DNA from: JAFAZI01 sp035501255
GTDB taxonomy: Bacteria > Actinomycetota > Actinomycetes > JAFAQI01
Length of the DNA stretch: 64,000 nt
Assembly (NCBI GenBank): GCA_035501255.1
Contig: DATJWM010000130.1
Span: 1-64,000 of the forward strand
Direction of reading: 5' to 3'
How positions within the stretch are numbered: the stretch's first letter is position 1; every line of letters begins with the position of its first letter. The notes beneath the pieces are model-generated. The model searched no databases, was not told where the DNA came from, and saw only the letters and a program-made list of their open reading frames with translations. The position numbers were made by a program, and so were the translations under genes. Of the stretch, positions 33,752 to 42,053 are shown in pieces.

Positions 33752-34952
33752 CGTGCGATCCGATCACGCTCGCCGCCACGAGCGCCGCGAGCGTCTCCTC
33801 GTCGGCCCCGGCAAGCTCGGCGAGGGTCGAAACGGTATCCGCGCCGAGCGCGGGTGCGGGCCGGACCTCGTCGGTGAAGTCGGTGAAGCGCAACGGAGAG
33901 GACGCCGAGATCACCGTGCCGATCCCCGGCTGGTCGAGCTCGCGAAGCGGCCCGTCAAGCGCGGCCGCTGCCTCGGTCAGCGACCGGTACGCCGACCACA
34001 ACACGCGCGCAGACGTCAGTGCCTCGGCGATGGTGTCGAGGTCACGAGCCGCAAACCACCGCTCGAACAGCCCGCCAAGCGGGTGACGATGGTGGTAGCG
34101 GGCGGAGTCGTCGGCGACGAAGTTGACCGCGAGCTCGGACTCGAGGGCGGCTACCGCGTCCGCGGTCTGTGTCACCGACACCAGCGCCCGCCACTGATGC
34201 GGCGTCAACGCCACCACCATGACGTAGCGCCCGTCCGCCGTGGCGAACTCCCGAGCGAAGCTGCCGTAAAGGCTGTTGCCGATCTGGGTGCGCTCGACCC
34301 CGGCCAGCGCCGCCTCGGACAGCCAACCGAGGTTCGCCACCCCGGCAAGGGCCGAATCGGCGAGCGAAAGGTCGATCCGCGCACCTTCGCCGGTCTGCTC
34401 ACGCCGGCGGAGCGCGGCGAGCACCGCGGTTGCGGCCGCCTGCCCGCACCACAGGTCCCAGGCCGGCAGTACGTGGTTGACCGGCCGGCCGTAGCCTTCC
34501 GGTCCGGTGATCATCGGTACGCCGACCTCGGCGTTCACGGTGTAGTCGACGGCCGGTCGCCCGCCCCGGTAGCCCTCGATATGCACGTGGATGAGGTCTC
34601 GGCGTACCGCCGACAGCGCCTCCCACGACAGCCAGTCCTGACCGACCTGGTTGTCGATGAAGATGCCGCGGTCAGGCCCGTCGCCGCAGATCATCCGGAC
34701 GACAAGCTCGCGGCCTTCCTTGCTGCGGACGTCGAGCTCGACCGACCGCTTGTTGCGGTTCAGCGCGCTCCAGTACAGGCTGCGCCCGTTCGGGGCGAGT
34801 GGCCATCGGTTGATGTCGACTGCGCCGCCCACGGGGTCGATCCGGACCACATCAGCACCGAGCTGTGCGAGCGACAACCCTGCCGACGGTCCCGCCACGA
34901 AGGTCGCCATCTCGACGACGGTCAGTCCCGCGAGTGGCGGTAGATTCTGCAT
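33744..34952 (-). CDS. Family III CoA-transferase
   Basis: 402 residues from the ATG at 34952, giving the usual start MQNLPPLAGLTVVEMATFVA; an ATG 33 bases further up is possible but leaves only 26 bases to the divergent gene. FVAGPSAGLSLAQLGADVVRIDP, YWSALNRNKRSVELD and GEGARIDLSLADSAL are CaiB/BaiF-type blocks. The expected catalytic Asp region reads RGIFIDNQVGQDWLSW. In the operon context it would attach CoA to itaconate or a related C5 acid. Other acids are possible. Confidence 0.87.
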   Translation of the reverse strand: MQNLPPLAGLTVVEMATFVAGPSAGLSLAQLGADVVRIDPVGGAVDINRWPLAPNGRSLYWSALNRNKRSVELDVRSKEGRELVVRMICGDGPDRGIFIDNQVGQDWLSWEALSAVRRDLIHVHIEGYRGGRPAVDYTVNAEVGVPMITGPEGYGRPVNHVLPAWDLWCGQAAATAVLAALRRREQTGEGARIDLSLADSALAGVANLGWLSEAALAGVERTQIGNSLYGSFAREFATADGRYVMVVALTPHQWRALVSVTQTADAVAALESELAVNFVADDSARYHHRHPLGGLFERWFAARDLDTIAEALTSARVLWSAYRSLTEAAAALDGPLRELDQPGIGTVISASSPLRFTDFTDEVRPAPALGADTVSTLAELAGADEETLAALVAASVIGSHDA

Positions 34953-35011
34953 AGGGCCGCCAATGTACATCGAGGCAACGGGCACCCCGGACGCGCGCGA
35001 GGAGACGACGA

Positions 35012-36211
35012 ATGGGCCGCCTGGCCGCGACTGACGGGCTCAACGAGACCCAACGAGACATCCTGCGAACGGTCCGCGACTTCGTCGACAACGAGATCCT
35101 GCCGAACGCGACTGCGCTCGAGCACGACGACGAGTTTCCGGACGCGATCGTCGCCGGGATGCGCGACATGGGACTGTTCGGGCTCACCATCGCCGAGGAG
35201 TACGGCGGGCTCGGGGAGTCGCTGTTGACCTACGCCCTCGTCGTCGAGGAGATCGCGCGCGGCTGGATGAGCGTGTCCGGCGTGATCAACACGCACTTCA
35301 TTGTCGCCTACCTTCTGATGCAACACGGTTCGGCCGCACAGAAGACCGCTCTGCTGCCGCGTCTCGCGACCGGTGAGCTGCGTGGCGCGTTCTCGATGTC
35401 CGAGCCGAACTGCGGGTCGGACGTGTCGGCGATCACGACGAAGGCGACGAAGACCGACGCCGGCTACACGATCAACGGCCAGAAGATGTGGCTGACCAAC
35501 GGCGCGCGGGCCGGGGTCGTCGCGACGTTGGTGAAAACCGACGAGGGGGCGGAATCGGTCTACCGCAACATGACGACGTTCCTGCTGGAGAAGGAGCCGG
35601 GGTTCGGCGCCGTCGGCAATGGGATCACGATCCCCGGCAAGATCGACAAGATGGGTTACAAAGGCGTCGAGACGACTGAGATGGTCCTGGACGCGACGGT
35701 GACCTCCGCCGACTCCGTGCTCGGCGGCGCCGGTCGGGCCGGTCGGGGCTTCTATCAGATGATGGATGGCATCGAGGTCGGTCGGGTCAATGTCGCGGCG
35801 CGGGCGTGCGGCATGTCGATCCGAGCGTTCGAGCTCGCGATGACCTACGCCCATCAGCGGCGTACCTTCGGCAAACCGTTGCACGAGCACCAGGCGATCG
35901 CGTTCAAGCTGGCCGAGATGGCCACGAAGATTGAGGCGAGTCACGCGCTGATGGTGCGGGCGGCGCGCCTGAAGGACGCCGGCGAGCGCAATGACGTCGA
36001 GGCGGGGATCGCGAAGTTGTTCGCCTCCGAGTGCTGTGCTGAGGTGACCCAGGAGTCGTTCCGGATCCACGGCGGATACGGCTATTCGACAGAGTTCGAG
36101 ATCGAGCGCCTGATGCGGGAGGCACCGTTCCTGCTGATCGGCGAAGGCACCTCGGAGATCCAGAAGACGATCATCAGTCGCGGTCTGCTCCGCGACTACG
36201 CGGGAAGGTAG
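35012..36211 (+). CDS. Acyl-CoA dehydrogenase
   Basis: 399 residues; GAGGAG precedes the ATG. MSEPNCGSDVSAITTKATK is the FAD/substrate block, QRRTFGKPLHEHQAIAFKLAEM the central helix, and IGEGTSEIQKTII near the C-terminus carries the catalytic Glu. It leads a plus-strand operon with two SDRs (4-base gap, then a one-base overlap) and is divergent from the CoA-transferase operon. Together they could form a dehydrogenation-hydroxyacyl oxidation unit acting on a branched acyl-CoA. Leucine/isoleucine or alicyclic acids are possible substrates. Confidence 0.92.
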   Translation: MGRLAATDGLNETQRDILRTVRDFVDNEILPNATALEHDDEFPDAIVAGMRDMGLFGLTIAEEYGGLGESLLTYALVVEEIARGWMSVSGVINTHFIVAYLLMQHGSAAQKTALLPRLATGELRGAFSMSEPNCGSDVSAITTKATKTDAGYTINGQKMWLTNGARAGVVATLVKTDEGAESVYRNMTTFLLEKEPGFGAVGNGITIPGKIDKMGYKGVETTEMVLDATVTSADSVLGGAGRAGRGFYQMMDGIEVGRVNVAARACGMSIRAFELAMTYAHQRRTFGKPLHEHQAIAFKLAEMATKIEASHALMVRAARLKDAGERNDVEAGIAKLFASECCAEVTQESFRIHGGYGYSTEFEIERLMREAPFLLIGEGTSEIQKTIISRGLLRDYAGR

Positions 36212-36215
36212 ACAG

Positions 36216-36959
36216 GTGGGACTGCTCGAGGGACAGACGGCTGTGGTGACCGGCGGCGCGCAGGGCCTCGGCGAGGCGATCGCGCTCACCTTCGCCGACG
36301 CGGGCGCGAAGGTGGTGATCGGCGATCTCAACGCGGGGCAGGCCGAGGCGAGCGCTGCGGCGTTGCGCGAGAAGGGTCACGAGGCGATCGCGGTCCGCAC
36401 CGATGTGACCTCGCCCGGCGACGTCGAAGCGCTGGTGGCGGCGGCGGTCGGCACCTTCGGGCGACTGGACACCTTCGTCAACAACGCGGGCATCACCCGC
36501 GATGCCACGATCCGCAAGATGACCCTCGAGGACTTCGAGCTCGTCATCGACGTCCATCTCAAGGGCACCTGGCTCGGGATCAAGTACGCGGCGGCCGTGA
36601 TGCGCGAGCAGGGGAGCGGCTCGATCATCAACATGTCATCGATCTCGGGCAAGGTCGGCATGCCGGGTCAGACCAACTACAGCGCGGCGAAGGCCGGCAT
36701 CGTCGGGATGACCAAGGCCGCCGCCAAGGAGCTTGCTCACCTCGGCGTGCGGGTGAACGCGATCCAGCCCGGTCTGATCCGGACTGCGATGACCGAGGCG
36801 ATGCGCCCGGAGATTTTCGCGGCCAAGGAAGCCGAGATCCCGATGGGACGGGCCGGTACGCCGGAGGACGTCGCGAAGGTCGCGCTGTTTCTCGCGAGTG
36901 ACCTCTCGAGCTACCTCACCGGCATCGTGACCGAGGTCGGCGGGGGGAGGCACATCTGA
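36216..36959 (+). CDS. FabG-type short-chain dehydrogenase
   Basis: 247 residues from GTG 36216, four bases after the preceding stop. TGGAQGLGEAIALTF nucleotide loop, GDLNAG (NAD preference likely), VNNAG, NMSSISGKVGMPGQTNYSAAKAG with the S-Y-K triad, and C-terminal GIVTEVGGGRHI. The closest type is 3-oxoacyl-ACP/3-hydroxyacyl-CoA dehydrogenase. Its stop overlaps the next start. Confidence 0.9.
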   Translation: MGLLEGQTAVVTGGAQGLGEAIALTFADAGAKVVIGDLNAGQAEASAAALREKGHEAIAVRTDVTSPGDVEALVAAAVGTFGRLDTFVNNAGITRDATIRKMTLEDFELVIDVHLKGTWLGIKYAAAVMREQGSGSIINMSSISGKVGMPGQTNYSAAKAGIVGMTKAAAKELAHLGVRVNAIQPGLIRTAMTEAMRPEIFAAKEAEIPMGRAGTPEDVAKVALFLASDLSSYLTGIVTEVGGGRHI

Positions 36960-37756
36960 TGGCCGGCTCGGCGGTCGTGATCGGCGTCGGTGGCCTCGGC
37001 CTCGCGTGCGCGCGGGCGGTCGGCGCCGGCCGGCCGGTCCATCTCGCGGACCGCTCGCCCGAGCAGGTGGCGGCCGCGGTGACGACCTTCCGCGAAGAGG
37101 GGTTCGACGTCACCGGTCACGAGGTCGACGTCACCGACCCCGACGCGCTGGTCCGGCTCGCTGAGGCAGCCGCACCGATTGGCACCGTGGTGCAGACGGC
37201 TGGGCTGTCCCCGGTTCAGGCGTCGGCGGAGGCAGTGTTGGCGGTCGACCTGATGGGTGCGGCGTACACGATCGACGTCTTTGCGCCGTACCTCGGCGAG
37301 GGCGGTTCGCTCACGATCATCGCGAGCATGGCCGGGCACTTGGTGCCGATGACGCCGGAGGACGAGCGCGTCCTCGCGTCGACACCGACGGCTGACCTGC
37401 TTGCCACCCCGGTGGTCACGTCGGTCCAGGACTCGGCGATGGCCTACGTCGTCGCCAAGCACGGCGTGCATGTGCGAGTGCAGGCAGCGGCTGCGGCGTA
37501 CGGTGCGCGCGGCGCGCGGATCAACTCGGTGAGCCCGGGGATCATGGACACGCCGATGAGTCGCGAGGAGCTCGCGTCGGACTCCGGCGAGGCGATGCGC
37601 GGCATGCTCGAGATGTCCCCGGTCGCGCGGATCGGCGAGCCCGAGGACATCGCGGACGCGGTGGCGTTCCTGTCCAGCGACGCGGCGTCGTTCGTGACCG
37701 GCACCGATCTGCGCGTCGACGGCGGCGTGACCGCTGTGATCGCCCGCCTCGTCTAG
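36959..37756 (+). CDS. Divergent SDR with altered cofactor motifs
   Basis: 265 residues, overlapping the FabG-like stop by one base. It is an SDR by length and C-terminal half (INSVSPGIMDTPMSREEL, DAASFVTGTDLRVDGGV, YVVAK), but the nucleotide loop reads GVGGLGLACARAV rather than TGxxxGxG and the NNAG motif is TAGLSP. Such proteins still bind NAD(P) in known cases. Translational coupling to the FabG-like gene suggests a paired role, perhaps another hydroxyacyl oxidation in the same pathway. Confidence 0.82.
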   Translation: MAGSAVVIGVGGLGLACARAVGAGRPVHLADRSPEQVAAAVTTFREEGFDVTGHEVDVTDPDALVRLAEAAAPIGTVVQTAGLSPVQASAEAVLAVDLMGAAYTIDVFAPYLGEGGSLTIIASMAGHLVPMTPEDERVLASTPTADLLATPVVTSVQDSAMAYVVAKHGVHVRVQAAAAAYGARGARINSVSPGIMDTPMSREELASDSGEAMRGMLEMSPVARIGEPEDIADAVAFLSSDAASFVTGTDLRVDGGVTAVIARLV

Positions 37757-37778
37757 CTTTTGCTCAGTGAGTCGCGTG

Positions 37779-37874
37779 GTCACCCCCGACACACAAACGT
37801 GACGCGTGAGGCGTTGCGGCGGCGTTATGCGACCTTCGTCGTCACCCCCGACACGTTTGTGTGTCGGGGGTGAC
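37779..37874. repeat. Nested inverted repeat C with two alternative hairpins
   Basis: Arm GTCACCCCCGACAC appears at 37779-37792 and again at 37841-37854; its complement is at 37861-37874. Pairing can be 37779-37800 with 37853-37874 (22 bases) or 37841-37854 with 37861-37874 (14 bases, 6-base loop), not both. The stop codon of the TetR gene (37842-37844) lies in the inner arm. Confidence 0.8.
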
Positions 37875-38600
37875 GTTGATGGCGCGGAGGGTCTCTGGGC
37901 TGACCGGGGCGGTGAGCGCGGCGGAGATCATGTCCACCAGATTTGCGGTCACGATCGGCAGTGGGACGAGCGTGCGGCGCGGGTTGACCGCGTCCTCGAG
38001 GACGGCTCGGTCGGCGAAGGCGTGCACTGCTGACTGCAGCATGCCGGTGAGTCGCTCGACGGCGAGCTCGCGGGGCATCGCGCGGGCCATGATCGCGATC
38101 AGGCGGCGGGCCGTGTCGGTTTGCACCGGCTGGTCGATTCGGTCTTTGATCTCCTCCAGCCGGGTGTCCGGGCTGGCGAGGACTTCCGCCCAGATCCGCA
38201 CGTAGTAGCGCTGGCTGCGACCGAGGGCGACGTACTCCGCCAGCGGCCGGATCTGGAGCTCGACCAGGCTGCGCACGTCGTCGAGGCGGCCGGTCTGCAC
38301 GAGGTCGGCGGCCAACGTTTCGCCGCGCGTCCGAAACCACTCGCGGTGGCGGGCAAGGATCGCCTCAACGAGACCGCCGCGGCCCCCGAAGTGGTACTGC
38401 AAGGAGGTTTTGTTTCGCTGCCCGGCCTGGGTGTTGATCTCGTTGAGCGATGGTCCGTCGATGCCGTGCTCGGCGAACAGGCGCTCGGCGACGTCGAGGA
38501 TGTGCTCGCGGGTGCGCATCCCGCGCACTCCGCCCACCCCGCGCACTCCGCTCACTCCGGGCGCGGCGGATCGCGGCGGATCGCTTCCCAACTCGGCCAT
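37842..38600 (-). CDS. TetR family regulator
   Basis: 252 residues from ATG 38600; an internal ATG at 38519 (MRTREHILDVAERLFAEHG) is the alternative. The extra N-terminal 27 residues are a low-complexity GV/R repeat (GVSGVRGVGGVRG) encoded by near-repeats of CGCACTCCGC. The HTH is intact (INTQAGQRNKTSLQYHF). A TAGAAT element 8 bases before 38600 supports that start as leaderless. The last residues (NVTPDTQTCRG) are encoded by the palindromic repeat C. It is divergent from the Rieske gene and probably controls it. Confidence 0.85.
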   Translation of the reverse strand: MAELGSDPPRSAAPGVSGVRGVGGVRGMRTREHILDVAERLFAEHGIDGPSLNEINTQAGQRNKTSLQYHFGGRGGLVEAILARHREWFRTRGETLAADLVQTGRLDDVRSLVELQIRPLAEYVALGRSQRYYVRIWAEVLASPDTRLEEIKDRIDQPVQTDTARRLIAIMARAMPRELAVERLTGMLQSAVHAFADRAVLEDAVNPRRTLVPLPIVTANLVDMISAALTAPVSPETLRAINVTPDTQTCRG

Positions 38601-38608
38601 CGCTCGGT

Positions 38609-38614
38609 ATTCTA
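38609..38614 (-). promoter_or_regulatory. Leaderless -10 element of the TetR gene
   Basis: TAGAAT, then 8 bases, then the ATG at 38600; no ribosome-binding site fits between. Confidence 0.45.
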
Positions 38615-38701
38615 GAAGATGAGTTAAGGTACTCGCCTCAATTCATCGAGGTGCGAGAGCCCGGGTCGCTGCCGGGTCTGTCGTGCGGAGCGGAGCCGAC
38701 G

Positions 38702-39736
38702 ATGACGCTGACCCCCGAGCGCAGTTCCGGGTTCGTCATGCCCCCCGAGGGCTACCCCGGGCTGCCGATGCCGAACAACATCGACCTGCTCCTCGACCCC
38801 GACCGTCGGCCGCGGGTCATCCGCGATCACCGTGGGCGGTTCCCGTTCCCCGTCCCGAACGGCTGGTTCGTCGTCGCGATGAGCGATGAGCTCACTCCTG
38901 GCGCGGTCAAGCCGACGTACGCCTTCGGTCGGGAGCTCGTCCTGTTCCGTGCCGACGACGGGACGGCGCACTGCATGGACGCCCACTGCCCGCATCTGGG
39001 CGCGCACCTCGGCGTCGGTGGGCAGGTCGAGGGCAACTGCCTGCGCTGCCCGTTCCATGGCTGGGCCTTCGACGGCGACACCGGTCAGTGCACCGACATC
39101 CCCTACGACCCGGGTACGCCGATCCCGCGCAAGGCGCGCACGCTCGCCTACCCGACCCTGGAGCGCAATCGGGCGATCTGGGCCTGGTACCACGCGGCCG
39201 GTGAGCCGCCGTTCTACGACGTACCCGAGGTGGAGGAGTTCTCCGACCCGGACTGGCACGAGCCGGTGGTGCGGACGTTCGCGATCCGGATCTGCGCGCA
39301 GGAGATGGCCGAGAACAACGTCGACCGTGCCCACTTCCGCTACGTCCACGGCACCGAGGCGATCCCGGACGAGGAGTTCATCGTCGACGGGATTTACAAG
39401 CGTGCGGTCGGGATGGACGGCGCCTTCGTCCGCGAGGGTTACGCACTCGGCCTCGGCATCCTCCGGATGCGCAACTTCGCCACCTGGATCTCGAGCACGA
39501 CACCGATCGATGAGGACAACATCGTTGTCCGGTGGATCTTCACCGCGCCGCGCGCGAACGGACCGCACGCAGCGGACGAGGCAGCCGACAACTACTGCAG
39601 CGGGGTCAGCCAGGACATTCCGATCTGGGAGAACAAGGTCTATCGCGACCAGCCGCTGCTGCGCGGGATGGAACGCGACGTGATCGCCCACCGCGAGTGG
39701 GCGCGGCAGTTCTACACCTATCCCGCGGCGGAGTAG
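38702..39736 (+). CDS. Rieske non-heme iron oxygenase, KshA/DAF-36-like
   Basis: 344 residues from ATG 38702. The Rieske [2Fe-2S] ligands are C96 and H98 in AHCPHLGAH and C116 and H119 in CLRCPFHGW. The mononuclear iron motif is N205-x2-D208-x2-H211-x4-H216 in NNVDRAHFRYVHG. Spacing and length fit the KshA/cholesterol-desaturase branch rather than ring-hydroxylating dioxygenase alpha subunits. A reductase partner is not in the window. The predicted reaction is oxygenation or desaturation of a large hydrophobic ring compound. It may be controlled by the divergent TetR. Confidence 0.9.
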   Translation: MTLTPERSSGFVMPPEGYPGLPMPNNIDLLLDPDRRPRVIRDHRGRFPFPVPNGWFVVAMSDELTPGAVKPTYAFGRELVLFRADDGTAHCMDAHCPHLGAHLGVGGQVEGNCLRCPFHGWAFDGDTGQCTDIPYDPGTPIPRKARTLAYPTLERNRAIWAWYHAAGEPPFYDVPEVEEFSDPDWHEPVVRTFAIRICAQEMAENNVDRAHFRYVHGTEAIPDEEFIVDGIYKRAVGMDGAFVREGYALGLGILRMRNFATWISSTTPIDEDNIVVRWIFTAPRANGPHAADEAADNYCSGVSQDIPIWENKVYRDQPLLRGMERDVIAHREWARQFYTYPAAE

Positions 39737-39752
39737 GTGAGGTCGGCAACTC

Positions 39753-40673
39753 CTAGGTGAAGCGCATCCCGGGGGCGCGACTTCCGAAGATCTCAGTGGC
39801 CATCACCGTGCCGAGCGTCGTCGCGTCCCAGCGCTGCTCACCGGAGCTCGCGACCCGCAACTCCCTCCACCCCTGCATGAGGATGATCCGATCGCCGATC
39901 GAGCGGATCACGTGACCGGTCACGTGCGCCGCTTCGGAGCTGGCGAGCCAGGCGACGAGCGGTGAGCTGTTCGCCGGGTCCATGGCGCGGAACTCGCCCT
40001 CGGGGACCTCGTCCGGCTCGTAGGACTCGCCCATGCCCGGCATGGTCGCCGTGATCCGGGTCAGGCCGGACGGCCCGACGGCGTTGACGGTGACACCGAT
40101 CTTGTAGAGCTCGAGGGCGAGAGTCTGGGTCAGGCCAACGATTGCGGCCTTCGCGGTCGCGTAGTTGGTCTGGCCGAAGTTGCCGCCGAGGCCGGCGCCG
40201 GAGGTGGTGTTGATGATCCGCCCGGCGACGTTGTCCTCGCCGGTCTTGATCCGGTCCCGCCAGTAGACCGCTGCGTGGTGGCACATCGACCACGTGCCCT
40301 TGACGTGCACTGCCATCACGGCGTCGAAGTCGGTCTCCGGCATGTTCCAGATCGCGGCGTCCCGCACGATGCCCGCGTTGTTGACGACTATGTCGACCTT
40401 GCCGAACGCGTCGATGCCCTGCATCAGAATGGCTTTGGCCTGCGCATGGTCGGACACGTCGTTGTGATTGGCGACGGCGGTGCCGCCCGCCTTCTCGATC
40501 AGCGCGACGGTGTCGTCGGCCGCCGTACCGGTTCCTTCTCCGTGAACCGAGCCGCCGAGGTCGTTGACGACGACCTGCGCGCCGTGTTTGGCGAGCTCCA
40601 TCGCATGACCGCGACCGATCCCGTGGCCGGCTCCGGTGACAACCGCGACCCGACCGGCAAGAAGCGCGCCCAC
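39753..40673 (-). CDS. SDR, MFE-2/HSD17B4-like 3-hydroxyacyl-CoA dehydrogenase
   Basis: 306 residues from GTG 40673, overlapping the amidohydrolase stop by one base (TAGTG). TGAGHGIGRGHAMELA, then VVVNDLGGSVHGEG, the long loop typical of peroxisomal multifunctional enzyme type 2, then VNNAG and NYATAKAAIVGLTQ with the Tyr-Lys pair. The C-terminus lacks the hydratase/SCP2 domains of eukaryotic MFE-2. It probably oxidises a hydroxyacyl-CoA with NAD, in an operon with the amidohydrolase. Confidence 0.88.
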   Translation of the reverse strand: MGALLAGRVAVVTGAGHGIGRGHAMELAKHGAQVVVNDLGGSVHGEGTGTAADDTVALIEKAGGTAVANHNDVSDHAQAKAILMQGIDAFGKVDIVVNNAGIVRDAAIWNMPETDFDAVMAVHVKGTWSMCHHAAVYWRDRIKTGEDNVAGRIINTTSGAGLGGNFGQTNYATAKAAIVGLTQTLALELYKIGVTVNAVGPSGLTRITATMPGMGESYEPDEVPEGEFRAMDPANSSPLVAWLASSEAAHVTGHVIRSIGDRIILMQGWRELRVASSGEQRWDATTLGTVMATEIFGSRAPGMRFT

Positions 40674-41908
40674 TACCGGGTCGCCGGGAGGTCGAGGCCG
40701 AGCAGCCTGATCGCGTTGCCGCGGGCGATCTTGTCCACCTGGTCCTGAGGCAGGTGGCCGAACTGTTCCGCGGCCGCTTCGCGGCTCCGCGGCCAGGTGC
40801 CGTCCTGATGCGGATAGTCGGTCTCGAACATTACGTTGTCGATGCCGACCTGATCGATGACCGATACGCCGACCGGATCTTTGAAGAAGCAGCTGAACAC
40901 CTGGCGGTAGTAGTACGACGAGGGCAGCTCCGGGCACTTGTCCTGCCCGTGCGCCCAGCCGCGGTGGGTGAACCACACGTCGTCGGTGCGTTCGAGGACG
41001 TAGGGGATCCAGCCGATCTGGGCCTCGGCGTAGAGCAGCTTGACGCCGGGGAAGCGGTGCAGGACGCCGGAGAAGAGGAAGTCCACCAGGCTGTTCGCCG
41101 CGTTGCCGAAGATGATCGTGCCCTGTACCGCGGCGGGGGCGTCCTCCGAGGTCGTCGGCGTCTTCGTCCCGGACCCGATGTGCATGGCCACGACCGTGCC
41201 GGTCTCCTCGCACGCGGCAAAGAACGGGTCCCAGTAGCCGGAGTGAATGCTCGCCTCGCCGAGGTACGCCGGGATCTCGCTGAATGCGACCGCACGCACG
41301 CCGCGTGCGGCGTTGCGGCGTACCTCCGCGGCGGCGAGCGCGACGTCCCACATCGGCACGATGCACAGCGGGATCAGCCGACCGCCGCTGCCGGCGCACC
41401 ACTCCTCGACCATCCAGTCGTTGTAGGCCTGTACGCACAGCAAGGACAGGTCCTTGTCCTTGCCCCACATGAACAGCTGGCCGCAGAACCGCGGAATGTT
41501 CGGGAAGCACATTTGCGCCTGCACCCCGTTGATCGTCATGTCCTCGAGTCGATCGGCCTGCTTGAAGCAGCCGGCGCGGATCTGCTCGTAAGTCACGCCG
41601 TTCATGCCGACCTCTTCGGCGGGGACGCCGGCCGCCGCGATGTAACGCTTGAGGCTGATCTGGCGGTCCTCGTAGAACCACCAGGCCACATCCGGTCCGT
41701 CGGTGCCGGGCGACTCCTGATACGTCGAGCCGACCAGCTTCACCGGACCCTGCGGCGCGTAGACGATCCGCGGGCCGACGTCCTGGTACTTCGCCGGCAG
41801 GCGGCTCGACCACACGTCCGGGGGCTCGACGACGTGCGCGTCGACGTCGACGATCAGTGGGACCTTGGCAAGGGTGTCTGTCGCCTGAGGCGAGGCGAGC
41901 TGCGTCAT
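40673..41908 (-). CDS. Amidohydrolase family protein, metal-dependent
   Basis: 411 residues from the ATG at 41908, 6 bases after a TATAGT element, so probably leaderless; a longer frame upstream is rejected for that reason. LIVDVDAHVVEPPDVW supplies the D-x-H metal pair, AMHIGSGTKTPT the central His, and DNVMFETDYPHQDGTWPRS the C-terminal metal Asp. It is close in type to the protein at 49595. The overlap with the MFE-2-like SDR suggests consecutive steps: hydrolysis or decarboxylation, and oxidation. Confidence 0.9.
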   Translation of the reverse strand: MTQLASPQATDTLAKVPLIVDVDAHVVEPPDVWSSRLPAKYQDVGPRIVYAPQGPVKLVGSTYQESPGTDGPDVAWWFYEDRQISLKRYIAAAGVPAEEVGMNGVTYEQIRAGCFKQADRLEDMTINGVQAQMCFPNIPRFCGQLFMWGKDKDLSLLCVQAYNDWMVEEWCAGSGGRLIPLCIVPMWDVALAAAEVRRNAARGVRAVAFSEIPAYLGEASIHSGYWDPFFAACEETGTVVAMHIGSGTKTPTTSEDAPAAVQGTIIFGNAANSLVDFLFSGVLHRFPGVKLLYAEAQIGWIPYVLERTDDVWFTHRGWAHGQDKCPELPSSYYYRQVFSCFFKDPVGVSVIDQVGIDNVMFETDYPHQDGTWPRSREAAAEQFGHLPQDQVDKIARGNAIRLLGLDLPATR

Positions 41909-41914
41909 ATCGAT

Positions 41915-41920
41915 ACTATA
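41915..41920 (-). promoter_or_regulatory. Leaderless -10 element of the amidohydrolase operon
   Basis: TATAGT, 6-base spacer ATCGAT, then the ATG at 41908, in an AT-rich island. Confidence 0.6.
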
Positions 41921-41968
41921 TACAAAACGCGCCCGGCCCCTGCCTGGGATCCAACGGCGCCCGCGCAC

Positions 41969-42046
41969 AACGGCGTGACGCCGTTTCGCCCTGGCCTATA
42001 CGGCGTGACGCAGTTTCGCTCTGGCCTATACGGCGTGACGCCGTTG
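41969..42046. repeat. Palindrome array A2, three units at 30-base period
   Basis: CGGCGTGACG starts at 41971, 42001 and 42031. The first two 30-base units differ at only two positions and share the spacer word CTGGCCTATA. The last unit ends CCGTTGTG, 7 bases before the GntR stop. Lies between the GntR and amidohydrolase genes, both minus strand. Confidence 0.88.
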
Positions 42047-42053
42047 TGGAAGG

